A stretch of DNA of 64,000 nt, taken from the NCBI RefSeq assembly GCF_000428785.1, contig NZ_AUAP01000003.1:62001-126000 (forward strand), written 5' to 3'. The stretch is from Conchiformibius kuhniae DSM 17694 (lineage in GTDB: Bacteria; Pseudomonadota; Gammaproteobacteria; Burkholderiales; Neisseriaceae). Position numbers and translations under genes: made by a program. Of this stretch, positions 53,259-63,332 are shown one piece after another (the stretch's first letter is position 1; the number at the start of each line of letters is the position of its first letter). The notes beneath the pieces were generated by a model. It was not told the DNA's origin. It ran no database searches and saw nothing but the letters and a program-made list of their open reading frames with translations.

Positions 53259-53297
53259 TTGTCGGCAGGCAAAATTTGCATTATATTGTCTAGACAA
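53259..53297 (+). promoter_or_regulatory. hutU promoter with HutC-type operator
   Basis: TTGTCG (53259-53264), 17-nt spacer, TATATT (53282-53287). The palindrome TTGTCTAGACAA (53286-53297) overlaps the -10 box. GntR-family HutC repressors use sites of this kind; binding is inferred. Confidence 0.65.
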
Positions 53298-53324
53298 GTT
53301 CAACCCCGTTTCAGGAAAATCCAA

Positions 53325-54989
53325 ATGAACCAGCGTTACCGCGACACCGAAATCCGCGCCCCGCGCGGCAACACCCTCAACGCCAAATCATGGCTTACAG
53401 AAGCCCCCTTGCGCATGCTGATGAACAATCTCGACCCCGATGTGGCGGAAAACCCCAAAGAACTGGTGGTGTACGGCGGCATTGGCCGCGCCGCCCGCAA
53501 CTGGGAATGCTACGACAAAATCGTAGAAACCTTAAAAAACCTGAATGACGATGAGACCCTGCTGGTGCAGTCGGGCAAACCGGTCGGCGTGTTCAAAACC
53601 CACAAAGACGCGCCGCGCGTATTGATTGCCAATTCCAACCTTGTTCCGCATTGGGCAAACTGGCAGCATTTCAACGAATTGGACGCCAAAGGCTTGGCAA
53701 TGTACGGTCAGATGACGGCGGGAAGCTGGATTTACATCGGCTCGCAAGGCATTGTGCAAGGCACCTACGAAACCTTTGTGGAAGCGGGACGGCAGCACTA
53801 CAACGGCGATTTGAAAGGGCGTTGGATTCTCACGGCAGGCTTGGGCGGCATGGGCGGCGCACAACCTTTGGCGGCATCGTTGGCGGGCGCGTGTTCGCTG
53901 AACATCGAGTGCCAGCAAAGCAGCATTGATTTCCGTCTGCGTACCCGTTATCTGGACGAACAGGCACACGATTTGGACGATGCCCTCGCCCGCATTCAGC
54001 GTTACACCGCCGAAGGACGCGCCGTGTCCGTCGGCTTGTGCGCCAACGCCGCAGACGTGCTGCCTGAATTGGTGCGGCGCGGCGTGCGCCCCGACATAGT
54101 TACCGACCAAACCAGCGCCCACGACCCTTTGAACGGCTATCTGCCGCAGGGCATGACGTGGACACAATACCGCGAAGCCGCCAAGCGCGACCCCGAAAGC
54201 ACGGTGCGAGCCGCCAAACAGTCCATGGCGAACCACGTCCGCGCCATGTTGGATTTTCAGAAAATGGGCGTGCCGACTTTTGACTACGGCAACAACATCC
54301 GCCAAATGGCATTGGAAGCGGGCGTGGACAATGCCTTTGATTTTCCCGGATTTGTGCCTGCCTATATCCGTCCCCTGTTTTGTCGCGGCATCGGGCCGTT
54401 CCGTTGGGCGGCACTGTCGGGCGACCCCGAAGACATTTACAAAACCGATGCCAAAGTCAAAGAATTAATCCCCGATGACGCGCATTTGCACCGTTGGTTG
54501 GACATGGCGCGCGAACGCATCAGCTTTCAGGGTCTGCCTGCGCGGATTTGCTGGGTGGGACTGGGTTTGCGGGCAAAATTGGGCTTGGCGTTCAACGAGA
54601 TGGTGCGCACGGGCGAACTGTCCGCCCCCGTTGTGATTGGGCGCGACCATTTGGATTCGGGTTCGGTGGCCAGCCCCAACCGCGAAACCGAAGCGATGCG
54701 GGACGGCTCGGACGCGGTGTCGGACTGGCCTTTGCTCAATGCGCTGCTGAACACGGCAAGCGGCGCGACTTGGGTGTCGCTGCACCACGGCGGCGGCGTG
54801 GGCATGGGCTTTTCGCAGCATTCGGGCGTGGTGATTGTGTGCGACGGTACGGACGAAGCGGCGGCGCGGATTGCCCGCGTGCTGACCAACGACCCCGCCA
54901 CAGGCGTGATGCGCCATGCCGATGCCGGTTATCAAATTGCGATTGACTGCGCCAAAGAGCAGGGTTTGCAACTGCCGATGGTGAAATAA
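53325..54989 (+). CDS. hutU: Urocanate hydratase
   Basis: HutU converts urocanate to imidazolonepropionate with tightly bound NAD. The 554-residue protein matches the family along its length: [40 protein letters not shown] (NAD site), [17 protein letters not shown], the [17 protein letters not shown] catalytic region and [19 protein letters not shown]. No hutH accompanies it in this window. An inverted DUS pair follows. Confidence 0.96.
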   Translation: MNQRYRDTEIRAPRGNTLNAKSWLTEAPLRMLMNNLDPDVAENPKELVVYGGIGRAARNWECYDKIVETLKNLNDDETLLVQSGKPVGVFKTHKDAPRVLIANSNLVPHWANWQHFNELDAKGLAMYGQMTAGSWIYIGSQGIVQGTYETFVEAGRQHYNGDLKGRWILTAGLGGMGGAQPLAASLAGACSLNIECQQSSIDFRLRTRYLDEQAHDLDDALARIQRYTAEGRAVSVGLCANAADVLPELVRRGVRPDIVTDQTSAHDPLNGYLPQGMTWTQYREAAKRDPESTVRAAKQSMANHVRAMLDFQKMGVPTFDYGNNIRQMALEAGVDNAFDFPGFVPAYIRPLFCRGIGPFRWAALSGDPEDIYKTDAKVKELIPDDAHLHRWLDMARERISFQGLPARICWVGLGLRAKLGLAFNEMVRTGELSAPVVIGRDHLDSGSVASPNRETEAMRDGSDAVSDWPLLNALLNTASGATWVSLHHGGGVGMGFSQHSGVVIVCDGTDEAAARIARVLTNDPATGVMRHADAGYQIAIDCAKEQGLQLPMVK

Positions 54990-54996
54990 ACGGCGC

Positions 54997-55035
54997 AAGG
55001 CTGCCTGAAACGGGGAAAACGTTTTCAGGCAGCTT
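54997..55035 (+). terminator. Terminator built from an inverted DUS pair
   Basis: AAGGCTGCCTGAAA and TTTTCAGGCAGCTT form the stem after hutU. Confidence 0.7.
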
Positions 55036-55058
55036 GGTTTTGCTATCATACCGCGCTT

Positions 55059-55934
55059 TTGCGGAAACCAAGCATATGGACGATTTTAAAAAACATCGCA
55101 TGGCAACACCGCCGCAAACTGGTGCTGACGTTCAGCGTGGTGGCGGCGGAAAATTTATTGTTTCTGGCCTATCCCGTGTTCGGCGGCTGGGCGGTGGACG
55201 CGGTGATGCACGGCAATGTGTGGCAAGCCTTGAGTTACGCGCTGCTGGTTTGGCTGATGTGGTTTGTCGGCGCGGTGCGGCGCAGTGCGGACACGCGCGT
55301 ATTCGCACGGATTTACAGCGAATTGGCGGTACCCGTGATTGTGGAACAGCGCGTGCGCGGGCAAAGCCCGTCCGCGATTGCCGCACGGGTGGCCTTGTCG
55401 CGGGAATTTGTCAATTTTTTTGAAGAACACCTGCCTACCGCGCTGACATCGATGGTATCGGTATTCGGTGCCAGCCTGATGCTGCTGGTATTGGCGTTTT
55501 GGTCGGGCGTGTTGAGCGTGGTGATTTTGCTGGTGTTTGCGCTGCTGCTGCCGCGTTTTTCCCGCATCGGCGAAACCCTTTACCGCCGTTTGAACAACCG
55601 TTTGGAGCGCGATGTGGACATGATACGCCATGCCGGCGAGCCGCTTTTGCACAAACATTACGGCTTGATTGCGCGGTTGCGGATTTTGATTTCCAACCGC
55701 GAAGCGGCGGGCTATTTGGCGGTGGGAACGGCGATGGCGGTCTTGTTCGGCTTTACTTTGGCGTGGCTGACCCTGAACGGCTACGGCAGCGCGGGGCATG
55801 TTTATTCGCTGACGACTTATTTGTGGATGTTTGCCATGAGCTTGGACGATGTGCCGCGTTTGGTGGAAAGCTACACCAATTTGAAAGACATCGCGCAACG
55901 CATTGATTGCCGTTCGGCGGAGCAGGGCGCATGA
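55059..55934 (+). CDS. ABC-type six-helix membrane protein without ATPase domain
   Basis: A 291-residue protein with five to six helices resembling the transmembrane domain of ABC exporters (LTFSVVAAENLLFLAYPVFG; FVNFFEEHLPTALTSMVSVF; YSLTTYLWMFAMSLDDVPRL). No nucleotide-binding domain is present in it or its neighbours. The start is uncertain: TTG 55059 is the first codon in frame, with a TATCAT box 10 nt before it and no ribosome-binding site. Role unknown. Confidence 0.7.
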   Translation: MRKPSIWTILKNIAWQHRRKLVLTFSVVAAENLLFLAYPVFGGWAVDAVMHGNVWQALSYALLVWLMWFVGAVRRSADTRVFARIYSELAVPVIVEQRVRGQSPSAIAARVALSREFVNFFEEHLPTALTSMVSVFGASLMLLVLAFWSGVLSVVILLVFALLLPRFSRIGETLYRRLNNRLERDVDMIRHAGEPLLHKHYGLIARLRILISNREAAGYLAVGTAMAVLFGFTLAWLTLNGYGSAGHVYSLTTYLWMFAMSLDDVPRLVESYTNLKDIAQRIDCRSAEQGA

Positions 55935-56048
55935 ACGGCGTATCGGACAACCGCGAACGCGTGCGTTTCGGTTGGGTGGCTGCTGAAACGGGAAAAACGG
56001 TTTTCAGGCAGCTTTGATTTTATCCGCAACCATGATGGGGGAAATGTG

Positions 56049-57362
56049 ATGGAAACGACTGTGTCGCGCCACCGTGCGGTAACGCAAATGCTGGTGTTCG
56101 GCATTTTGGGCTTGTTGATGTTTTTCGTGCCGGTGGAGTTGGGCGGCAAACGCACCATTTTGTTTGACCACGCCGCCACCTATCTGGTCAAACAATGGCG
56201 CCGTCCCGCCGAATGGGCGATGCTCGCCATGATGGCATACGGCGCGTTTGCGCCCGTGTGGCGCGGCAGTTGGCGCAAGGGCTTGACCGAAAAAATCCTG
56301 ACTGCTTTCAAAATCGGCGGTTTTGCCGTTACGCTGTGTTATGTGTCGGGGCTGGCGCCTGCCGCTTTGACGGATAAGGCGATGCTGCCGTTTTTGTATG
56401 ACAAGCTCGGTTTGCCCTTGGCGATGATTATTCCCATCGGTGCATTGGTGCTGGCGTGTTTGGTCGGTTTCGGGCTGATGGAGCTGATTGGCGTGCTGAT
56501 GGAGCCGGTGATGCGGCGCATTTGGAAAACACCGGGCTATTCGGCGGTGGACGCGGTGGCATCGTTTGTTGGCAGTTATTCGGTGGGCTTGCTGCTGACC
56601 GACCAAATGTACCGCAACGGCCGTTATACCGCCCGCGAAGCGGCGATTGTGGCAACGGGGTTTTCCACCGTGTCGGCGGCGTTTATGGTGGTGGTGGCGA
56701 AAACCTTGAACCTGATGGGGTCGTGGGGCTTTTATTTTTGGAGCTGTTTTGCGATTACCTTTGCCGTTACCGCCGTGTGCGCCCGCATTCCGCCCATCTG
56801 CCGCATGGACGACACCGGCAGCGCGGCAGAAACGCCGGTGCCTTTCCGTCAAAGGCTGTCTGCCGCATGGGAAAAAGGCGTGTCGGCATCGGCGCGCGCC
56901 GACAAGCCCGCACGGATTTTGGCGGAACACTTTGCTGCCGGCATCAATATGGCGGCGGCGATTCTGCCTGCCATTATGGCGATTGGTTTGGCGGGCTTGC
57001 TGCTGGAAAAACACACGCCCATGTTTGACGCCTTGGGTGTATTGCTGTGGCCGTTTGCCCTGCTGGGCGGCTTGGCAGAACCGTTGCTTGCCGCCAAAGG
57101 CATGGCGGCGGGGCTGGCGGAAATGTTTTTGCCGGCGATTTTGCTGAAAGATGCCGATGTGCTGACCCGCTATGTGGCGGCGGTGGTGTCGGTGAGCAGC
57201 ATTATTTTCTTTTCCGCCCTGATACCGTGTATTTTGGCGACCAAAATCCCCTTAAGCGTGCCGAAAATGCTGTTGATTTGGCTGCAACGCACCGCTTTGA
57301 GCATGGTTTTGGCAGCATGGGTGGGGCGTTTGGCATTGGCGTTGGGCTGGCTGGCATCATGA
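56049..57362 (+). CDS. YjiH-family membrane transport protein
   Basis: A 437-residue protein with about ten helices of the YjiH/nucleoside-recognition (gate) type (GLLMFFVPVELGGKRTILFD; AVDAVASFVGSYSVGLLLTD; FSTVSAAFMVVVAKTLNLMG). These are putative transporters, sometimes near hut genes, which makes histidine or urocanate uptake a reasonable guess. ATG 56049 lies 3 nt after a GTG; GGGGGAAAT upstream supports it. Substrate not shown. Confidence 0.78.
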   Translation: METTVSRHRAVTQMLVFGILGLLMFFVPVELGGKRTILFDHAATYLVKQWRRPAEWAMLAMMAYGAFAPVWRGSWRKGLTEKILTAFKIGGFAVTLCYVSGLAPAALTDKAMLPFLYDKLGLPLAMIIPIGALVLACLVGFGLMELIGVLMEPVMRRIWKTPGYSAVDAVASFVGSYSVGLLLTDQMYRNGRYTAREAAIVATGFSTVSAAFMVVVAKTLNLMGSWGFYFWSCFAITFAVTAVCARIPPICRMDDTGSAAETPVPFRQRLSAAWEKGVSASARADKPARILAEHFAAGINMAAAILPAIMAIGLAGLLLEKHTPMFDALGVLLWPFALLGGLAEPLLAAKGMAAGLAEMFLPAILLKDADVLTRYVAAVVSVSSIIFFSALIPCILATKIPLSVPKMLLIWLQRTALSMVLAAWVGRLALALGWLAS

Positions 57363-57513
57363 ATGCGCCGCGTACCGCAGGTTTGTCGGGTGTATCGGCG
57401 GCGCAACGGTGGGCATAAGCCGTAACGGGCGCAATGGCGCGGTGTTTTTCGGGCTGCCTGAAGCGGATACGCATTATCTTTGCCGATAAACCTTATCAGT
57501 TGTTTTGTGTTTT

Positions 57514-57548
57514 CCCTTGCCGCAACGGCTTTGTGCTTGTGGCAAGGG
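57514..57548. promoter_or_regulatory. Candidate operator overlapping the fucose-operon promoter
   Basis: CCCTTGCCGCAA and TTGTGGCAAGGG are complementary at 11 of 12 positions around an 11-nt spacer; the right arm overlaps the -35 box. Confidence 0.5.
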
Positions 57549-57583
57549 TTAAATTCTGTTATGGTTTGTATCGTTTTGTATCG
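57537..57583 (+). promoter_or_regulatory. Promoter of the fucose operon with tandem repeat
   Basis: TTGTGG (57537-57542), 17-nt spacer, TATGGT (57560-57565). TTTGTATCG occurs at 57565-57573 and 57575-57583, one helical turn apart, a layout expected for a regulator site. Confidence 0.5.
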
Positions 57584-57600
57584 TAAGGAGACACGGCGCA

Positions 57601-58353
57601 ATGCGGTTGAAAGACAAAATCTGCGTGGTAACGGCGGCGGGGCAGGGCATCGGCCGTGCGTCCGCGCTGGCGTATGCCCGCGAAGGGGCGCACGTTTGGG
57701 CGTTGGACATCAACGAAGCGGCGGTAAACGGCTTGGCGGCGGAGTCGGAGCGTATCCGCCCGTATGCGCTGGATTTGTTGGACACCGAAGCCTTAACCGC
57801 TTTTTTGGCGGGCTTGGCGCGGGTGGACGTGCTGTTCAACTGCGCGGGCTGGGTGGCGGCGGGCGACATACTCGCTTGCAGCAGCACCGATATGCAGCGT
57901 TCTTGGGATTTGAACGTGATGACCATGTTCCACACCGTGCAAACCGTGTTGCCGAAAATGCTGGCACAGGGCGGCGGCTCGATTATCAATATGTCGTCTG
58001 CCGCCTCCAGCGTGAAAGGCGTACCCAACCGCTTTGCCTACAGCGTCAGCAAGGCGGCGGTGGTGGGGCTGACCAAATCCGTTGCCGCCGATTACGTCAC
58101 GCGCGGCATCCGTTGCAACGCCATTTGTCCGGGCACGGTGGAATCGCCGTCGCTGCACGAGCGCATCGCCGAACAAGCCCGCGTGCAGGGCAAAAGCACC
58201 GAAGAAGTCTATGCCGATTTTGTCGCCCGCCAACCGATGGGGCGCATCGGCAAAGACGAAGAAATCGCCGCATTGGCGGTGTATCTGGCTGCCGATGAAT
58301 CGGCGTTTACCACCGGCACCTGCCACATCATCGATGGCGGCTGGTCAAACTGA
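57601..58353 (+). CDS. SDR oxidoreductase, 2-keto-3-deoxy-L-fuconate dehydrogenase-like
   Basis: A 250-residue short-chain dehydrogenase with the NAD motif [24 protein letters not shown] and the catalytic YSVSK (with the preceding Ser). Family resemblance and operon position suggest oxidation of 2-keto-3-deoxy-L-fuconate to the 2,4-diketo acid in the non-phosphorylated fucose pathway. AAGGAGACACGGCGCA precedes ATG 57601. First gene of the operon. Confidence 0.88.
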   Translation: MRLKDKICVVTAAGQGIGRASALAYAREGAHVWALDINEAAVNGLAAESERIRPYALDLLDTEALTAFLAGLARVDVLFNCAGWVAAGDILACSSTDMQRSWDLNVMTMFHTVQTVLPKMLAQGGGSIINMSSAASSVKGVPNRFAYSVSKAAVVGLTKSVAADYVTRGIRCNAICPGTVESPSLHERIAEQARVQGKSTEEVYADFVARQPMGRIGKDEEIAALAVYLAADESAFTTGTCHIIDGGWSN

Positions 58354-58370
58354 TTATTAAGGACAACTCT

Positions 58371-59213
58371 GTGAAATTACTGCGTTTTGGCGAAAAGGGG
58401 CGCGAAAAGCCCGGCATTGTGGACGACAAAGGCACCATTCGTGATTTGTCGGCGGTGGTGGCCGACATCAACGGCTTCGTGTTGGAACACGAATTGGACA
58501 AAATCCGCCAAGCCGATTGGTCGGCGCTGCCTGCGGTGGCGGCAGACGTGCGCTTGGGCGCGTGTGTGGGCAATGTCGGCAAATTCATCTGCATCGGCTT
58601 GAACTATTCCGACCACGCCGCCGAAACCGGCTCGCCCGTGCCGAAAGAGCCGGTGATTTTCAACAAATGGACCAGTGCCATCGGCGGTGCCAATGACAAC
58701 ATCGAACTGCCGCGCGGTTCGCAGAAAACCGACTGGGAAATCGAGCTGGGCGTGGTCATCGGCAAAAGCGGACGCTACATCAGCGAAGACGATGCCATGA
58801 ACCACGTTGCCGGCTATTGCGTGATTAACGACGTTTCCGAGCGCGAATTCCAACTGGAGCGCGGCGGAACATGGGACAAAGGCAAAGGCTGCGATACCTT
58901 CGGCCCGATGGGGCCTTGGCTGGTTACCCGCGATGAAATCGCCGACCCGCACAATCTGGCGATGTGGCTGGAAGTGGACGGCAAACGTTATCAAGACGGC
59001 AACAGCCGCACCATGATTTTCAAAATTCCCCAAATCATCAGCTATTTGAGCCGTTTCATGAGCTTACAGGCGGGCGATGTGGTGTCCACCGGCACCCCGC
59101 CCGGCGTGGGCTTGGGACAAACCCCCCCCGTTTACCTGCGTGCCGGACAAACCGTGCGCTTGGGCATCGAAGGCTTGGGCGAACAATGTCAAAAAGTGGT
59201 TCAGGCAGCCTGA
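58371..59213 (+). CDS. Fumarylacetoacetate hydrolase-family enzyme, 2,4-diketo-3-deoxy-L-fuconate hydrolase-like
   Basis: A 280-residue FAH-family protein with [40 protein letters not shown] and [19 protein letters not shown], the metal-binding glutamates. In fucose pathways the homologue splits 2,4-diketo-3-deoxyfuconate to pyruvate and lactate. The start is GTG 58371 after AAGGACAACTCT. The C-terminus VQAA and the stop are encoded within a DNA uptake sequence. Confidence 0.87.
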   Translation: MKLLRFGEKGREKPGIVDDKGTIRDLSAVVADINGFVLEHELDKIRQADWSALPAVAADVRLGACVGNVGKFICIGLNYSDHAAETGSPVPKEPVIFNKWTSAIGGANDNIELPRGSQKTDWEIELGVVIGKSGRYISEDDAMNHVAGYCVINDVSEREFQLERGGTWDKGKGCDTFGPMGPWLVTRDEIADPHNLAMWLEVDGKRYQDGNSRTMIFKIPQIISYLSRFMSLQAGDVVSTGTPPGVGLGQTPPVYLRAGQTVRLGIEGLGEQCQKVVQAA

Positions 59214-59214
59214 A
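59199..59214. repeat. DNA uptake sequence overlapping a stop codon
   Basis: GTTCAGGCAGCCTGAA provides CAG GCA GCC TGA at the end of the FAH-family gene. Confidence 0.75.
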
Positions 59215-59232
59215 TTTTGCGGAAACAACATC

Positions 59233-60513
59233 ATGTATGATTTAACCGTTACCGATATGGAAGTGCTGGACGTGCGCTTCCCCACTTCGCAGTCCTTGGA
59301 CGGCTCGGACGCGATGAACCCCGACCCCGACTATTCCGCCGCCTATGTGATTTTGAAAACCAACGGCAGCCACCAAGGACACGGGCTGACCTTCACCATC
59401 GGGCGCGGCAACGAAATTTGCTGCGCCGCCATTGAAGCCATGCGCCATTTGGTGGTGGGCTTGCGTTTGGACGACGTGGCCGCCGCGCCCGCCCGCTTCT
59501 GGCGCAACATCACCGGCGACAGCCAACTGCGCTGGGTCGGGCCCGACAAAGGCGCGATGCACTTGGCGGCGGGCGCGGTGGTGAATGCCGTGTGGGACTT
59601 GTGGGCGAAAGCGGCGGGCAAACCCGTGTGGCGTTTGGTGGCGGATATGTCGCCCGAACAACTGGCAGACTGCATCGATTTCCGCTACCTGACCGACTGC
59701 ATCGACCGTGCCGAAGCGGTGGATTTGCTCACCCGCGCCGCCGAGGGCAAGGAAGCGCGTGTGCACACCCTGTTGCGCGAAGGCTATCCCTGCTACACCA
59801 CTTCCGCCGGCTGGCTCGGTTACAGCGATGAAAAACTGGCGCGTTTGTGCCAAGAAGCGGTGGACGCGGGTTTCCGCTACATCAAATTGAAAGTCGGGCA
59901 AAATCTGGAAGACGACCAACGCCGCGTCGCCATCGCCCGCCGCATCATCGGGCCGGAACGCCGCCTGATGATTGATGCCAATCAGGTGTGGGAGCGCCAA
60001 CAGGCGATTGATTGGGTGAAAGCGCTGTCGTTTGCCGAGCCTTGGTTTATCGAAGAGCCGACCAGCCCCGATGATGTGGAAGCGCACCGCGCCATCCGCC
60101 AAGCCGTTGCGCCCGTACAGGTGGCAACGGGCGAAATGTGCCAAAACCGCATTATGTTCAAGCAGTTCATCATGCGCGAAGCAATTGATGTGGTGCAGAT
60201 TGACGCGTGCCGCATGGGTGGGGTAAACGAAGTGTTGTCGGTGTTGCTGATGGCGGCGAAGTACGGCTTGAAGGTGTGTCCGCATGCGGGCGGGGTGGGC
60301 TTGTGCGAATATGTCCAGCATTTGTCGATGATTGATTATTTGTGTTTTTCCGGCAAAAAAGACGACCGTGTAACCGAGTATGTGGACCATTTGCACGAGC
60401 ATTTTGTCGAGCCGTGCGTGGTGGAAAACGCGGCGTATCTGCCGCCGAAGCTGCCCGGCTTTTCCATTGAAATGAAAGCCGAATCGCTGCGGCAATACCG
60501 TTTCGGCGCTTGA
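59233..60513 (+). CDS. L-fuconate dehydratase
   Basis: A 426-residue enolase-superfamily enzyme with the Asn/Asp-rich start SLDGSDAMNPDPDYSAAYV, HTLLREGYPCYTTSAGWLGY, the KLKVGQNLEDDQRR lysine motif, MIDANQVWERQQAIDWVKAL, WFIEEPTSPDDVEAH and HAGGVGLCEYVQHLSM. It dehydrates L-fuconate to 2-keto-3-deoxy-L-fuconate. ATG 59233 (MYDLTVTDMEVLDVRFPTS) fits the family. Confidence 0.93.
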   Translation: MYDLTVTDMEVLDVRFPTSQSLDGSDAMNPDPDYSAAYVILKTNGSHQGHGLTFTIGRGNEICCAAIEAMRHLVVGLRLDDVAAAPARFWRNITGDSQLRWVGPDKGAMHLAAGAVVNAVWDLWAKAAGKPVWRLVADMSPEQLADCIDFRYLTDCIDRAEAVDLLTRAAEGKEARVHTLLREGYPCYTTSAGWLGYSDEKLARLCQEAVDAGFRYIKLKVGQNLEDDQRRVAIARRIIGPERRLMIDANQVWERQQAIDWVKALSFAEPWFIEEPTSPDDVEAHRAIRQAVAPVQVATGEMCQNRIMFKQFIMREAIDVVQIDACRMGGVNEVLSVLLMAAKYGLKVCPHAGGVGLCEYVQHLSMIDYLCFSGKKDDRVTEYVDHLHEHFVEPCVVENAAYLPPKLPGFSIEMKAESLRQYRFGA

Positions 60514-60529
60514 GCGGAAGGAAGGCGCG

Positions 60530-61360
60530 ATGATTGACGCACACGTCCATTTTTGGCACTACCGTGCCGAAGATTATGCTTGGATTGGCAGTGAGATGCT
60601 GCCGTTGCGCCAAGACCGTCTGCCTGAAGATTTGGCGGCGTGCCTGCGCGGGCAGGGCGTGTCGGCGGCGGTGGCGGTGCAGGCGCGTTGCGATGAGGCG
60701 GAAAACACGCTGCTGTTGGATTTGGCGGCGCGGCACGATTGGATTGCGGGCGTGGTGGGCTGGCTGGATTTGCGCGGCGCGGATGTGGCGGCGCGTTTGG
60801 ACGGGTATGCGGACGCGGTACGGCTGAAGGGTTTCCGCCACATTGTGCAGGACGAACCCGACCCCGCCGCTTATTGGCGCGATGCGGCATTTTTGCGCGG
60901 GGTCGGGCTGTTGCACCAACGGGGCTACAGCTATGATTTGCTGGCGCATCAGCGCGATTTGGCGGCGGTGGCGGATTTTTGCGCCCGTGCGGACGGCGGC
61001 ACGCTGATTCTCGACCATTTGGGCAAGCCCGAATTTGCTTCGGCTGCCGCGTTTGACGACTGGCGGGCGCAGATGCGCCGTTTGGCGGCGATGCCGCATG
61101 TGGCGGTCAAAATTTCGGGTTTGGTAACGGAATGCGGCGCAGGCTGCACCGCCGCCGATGTGCGCCCCTATGTCCACACCGCGTTTGAGCTGTTCGGCAG
61201 CGACAGGGTGTTGTTCGGCTCGGATTGGCCGGTTTGCACGCTCACGCACGATTATGCCGATGTATGCCGTCATTGGCGCGAATGCGCCGCCGTGTTGGGT
61301 GATGCGGAACGCGAAGCCGCCGAAAGCGGCAATGCCCGCCGTCTTTACCGTTTGGATTGA
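60530..61360 (+). CDS. Amidohydrolase-family lactonase (L-fuconolactonase-like)
   Basis: A 276-residue TIM-barrel metal-dependent hydrolase with the initial MIDAHVHFWHYR, KGFRHIVQDEPDP, LILDHLGKPEF and LFGSDWPVCTL motifs of the amidohydrolase_2 family. By position it hydrolyses L-fucono-lactone to L-fuconate. GGAAGGAAGGCGCG before ATG 60530. Confidence 0.9.
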   Translation: MIDAHVHFWHYRAEDYAWIGSEMLPLRQDRLPEDLAACLRGQGVSAAVAVQARCDEAENTLLLDLAARHDWIAGVVGWLDLRGADVAARLDGYADAVRLKGFRHIVQDEPDPAAYWRDAAFLRGVGLLHQRGYSYDLLAHQRDLAAVADFCARADGGTLILDHLGKPEFASAAAFDDWRAQMRRLAAMPHVAVKISGLVTECGAGCTAADVRPYVHTAFELFGSDRVLFGSDWPVCTLTHDYADVCRHWRECAAVLGDAEREAAESGNARRLYRLD

Positions 61361-62140
<780 letters not shown>

Positions 62141-62174
62141 TTTCGCAACCACCACCAACAAGAGGAGTTTGACC

Positions 62175-63266
62175 ATGAAGCCTGACCGTTTGTTCCGCAT
62201 TCTGCCGCTCGCCCTGCTGCTTGCCGCCTGTTCCGGCGGCGGCAACGAAAGCCAAGTGCAGCAGAAAAACGATGCCCCGCCGCAAGCCGCCGCGTCCGAA
62301 CATGCCCCCAAAGGCCCCCTAATCGGCATCGACCAGCCGCGCATGGACACCGATTTTTGGACGATGTACGCCAACTACGTTCCCGTGAAAGGCGCGGAAC
62401 ACGATGTGCCCCTGTTCCAAACTTCGTCCAACAACGACGCGCAAAAAATGATTGCCAACGTGCAGCAAATGCTGCAATCGGACGTGAAAGCCGTCGTCAT
62501 CGCGCCGCAGGACACCGCCGCCACCAAAACCGCGCTGGACGCTGCCAAAGCCAAAAACATTCCGGTGGTATCGGTGGACACCCGTCCCGATGCGGGCGAT
62601 GTCTTTATGGTGGTACGCGCCGACAACCGCGCCTACGGCACCAGTGCCTGCGTGGTGTTGGGCGAAAAGCTGAAAGGGCAGGGGCGCGTGGTGGAATTTC
62701 AGGGCGCACTCAATTCCATCAACGGGCGCGACCGTTCGGAAGCCTTTGCCGAGTGCATGAAAACCAAATATCCCAAAATCGAAGTGGTGGAAATCCCCAC
62801 CGAGTGGAAAAAAGAACCCGCCATCGCCGGTTTGCAAACCGCCTTGTCCAAAGGCAAGGTAAACGGCATCTACATGCAGGCGGGCGGCGTGTATCTGGAG
62901 CCGACATTGGCGTTTTTGTCGCAAAACAAACTGCTCAAACCCGCAGGCGACCCCGAACACATCGTGATTGTTTCCAACGACGGCATCAAGAGCGAATTGG
63001 AAGCGATTCGGCGCGGCGACATCGATGCCACCGTGTCGCAACCTGCCGATGATTACGCGCATTGGGCATTGTTCTACGCCCGCGCCGCCGCCGAAGGCAA
63101 AACCTTCCAAACCGGCGCCACCGACCACGGCTCGCAAATCGTCCAACCGCGTGAAGGCTTGCTCGAAGACCAGATTGTCGCGCCGGTGGTTACCGCAGAC
63201 GGTGCGACTTATGGCGATTTAAAAACGGTCAAAGCCGACAATCCCGATTTGTGGGGCAACAAATAA
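62175..63266 (+). CDS. Sugar ABC transporter substrate-binding lipoprotein
   Basis: A 363-residue protein with a lipobox (LALLLAAC) and a periplasmic-binding-protein type 1 fold of the ribose type (ISxxD-like loops, DVKAVVIAPQDTAATKTALD; VVSVDTRPDAGDVFMVV; NDGIKSELEAIRRGDIDATV). By context it captures L-fucose or related sugar. GAGGAGTTTGACC precedes ATG 62175. A terminator-like hairpin separates it from the ATPase gene. Confidence 0.9.
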   Translation: MKPDRLFRILPLALLLAACSGGGNESQVQQKNDAPPQAAASEHAPKGPLIGIDQPRMDTDFWTMYANYVPVKGAEHDVPLFQTSSNNDAQKMIANVQQMLQSDVKAVVIAPQDTAATKTALDAAKAKNIPVVSVDTRPDAGDVFMVVRADNRAYGTSACVVLGEKLKGQGRVVEFQGALNSINGRDRSEAFAECMKTKYPKIEVVEIPTEWKKEPAIAGLQTALSKGKVNGIYMQAGGVYLEPTLAFLSQNKLLKPAGDPEHIVIVSNDGIKSELEAIRRGDIDATVSQPADDYAHWALFYARAAAEGKTFQTGATDHGSQIVQPREGLLEDQIVAPVVTADGATYGDLKTVKADNPDLWGNK

Positions 63267-63272
63267 AACAAC

Positions 63273-63322
63273 CGGCCGCCCGTGTTCCGTATGCGTTTGG
63301 GACAACAGTGGCGGCCGTTTTT
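63273..63322 (+). terminator. Intra-operon terminator/attenuator
   Basis: CGGCCGCC pairs with GGCGGCCG and is followed by TTTTTT, between binding-protein and ATPase genes. Partial termination would give more binding protein than transporter. Confidence 0.65.
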
Positions 63323-63332
63323 TGGAGAAGCG

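Larger units (their letters stand above)
57363..57600. other. Regulatory region of the fucose operon
   Basis: It holds a DUS half (GGGCTGCCTGAAG near 57449), the inverted repeat at 57514-57548, the promoter and a tandem TTTGTATCG repeat directly before the operon. Confidence 0.6.
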
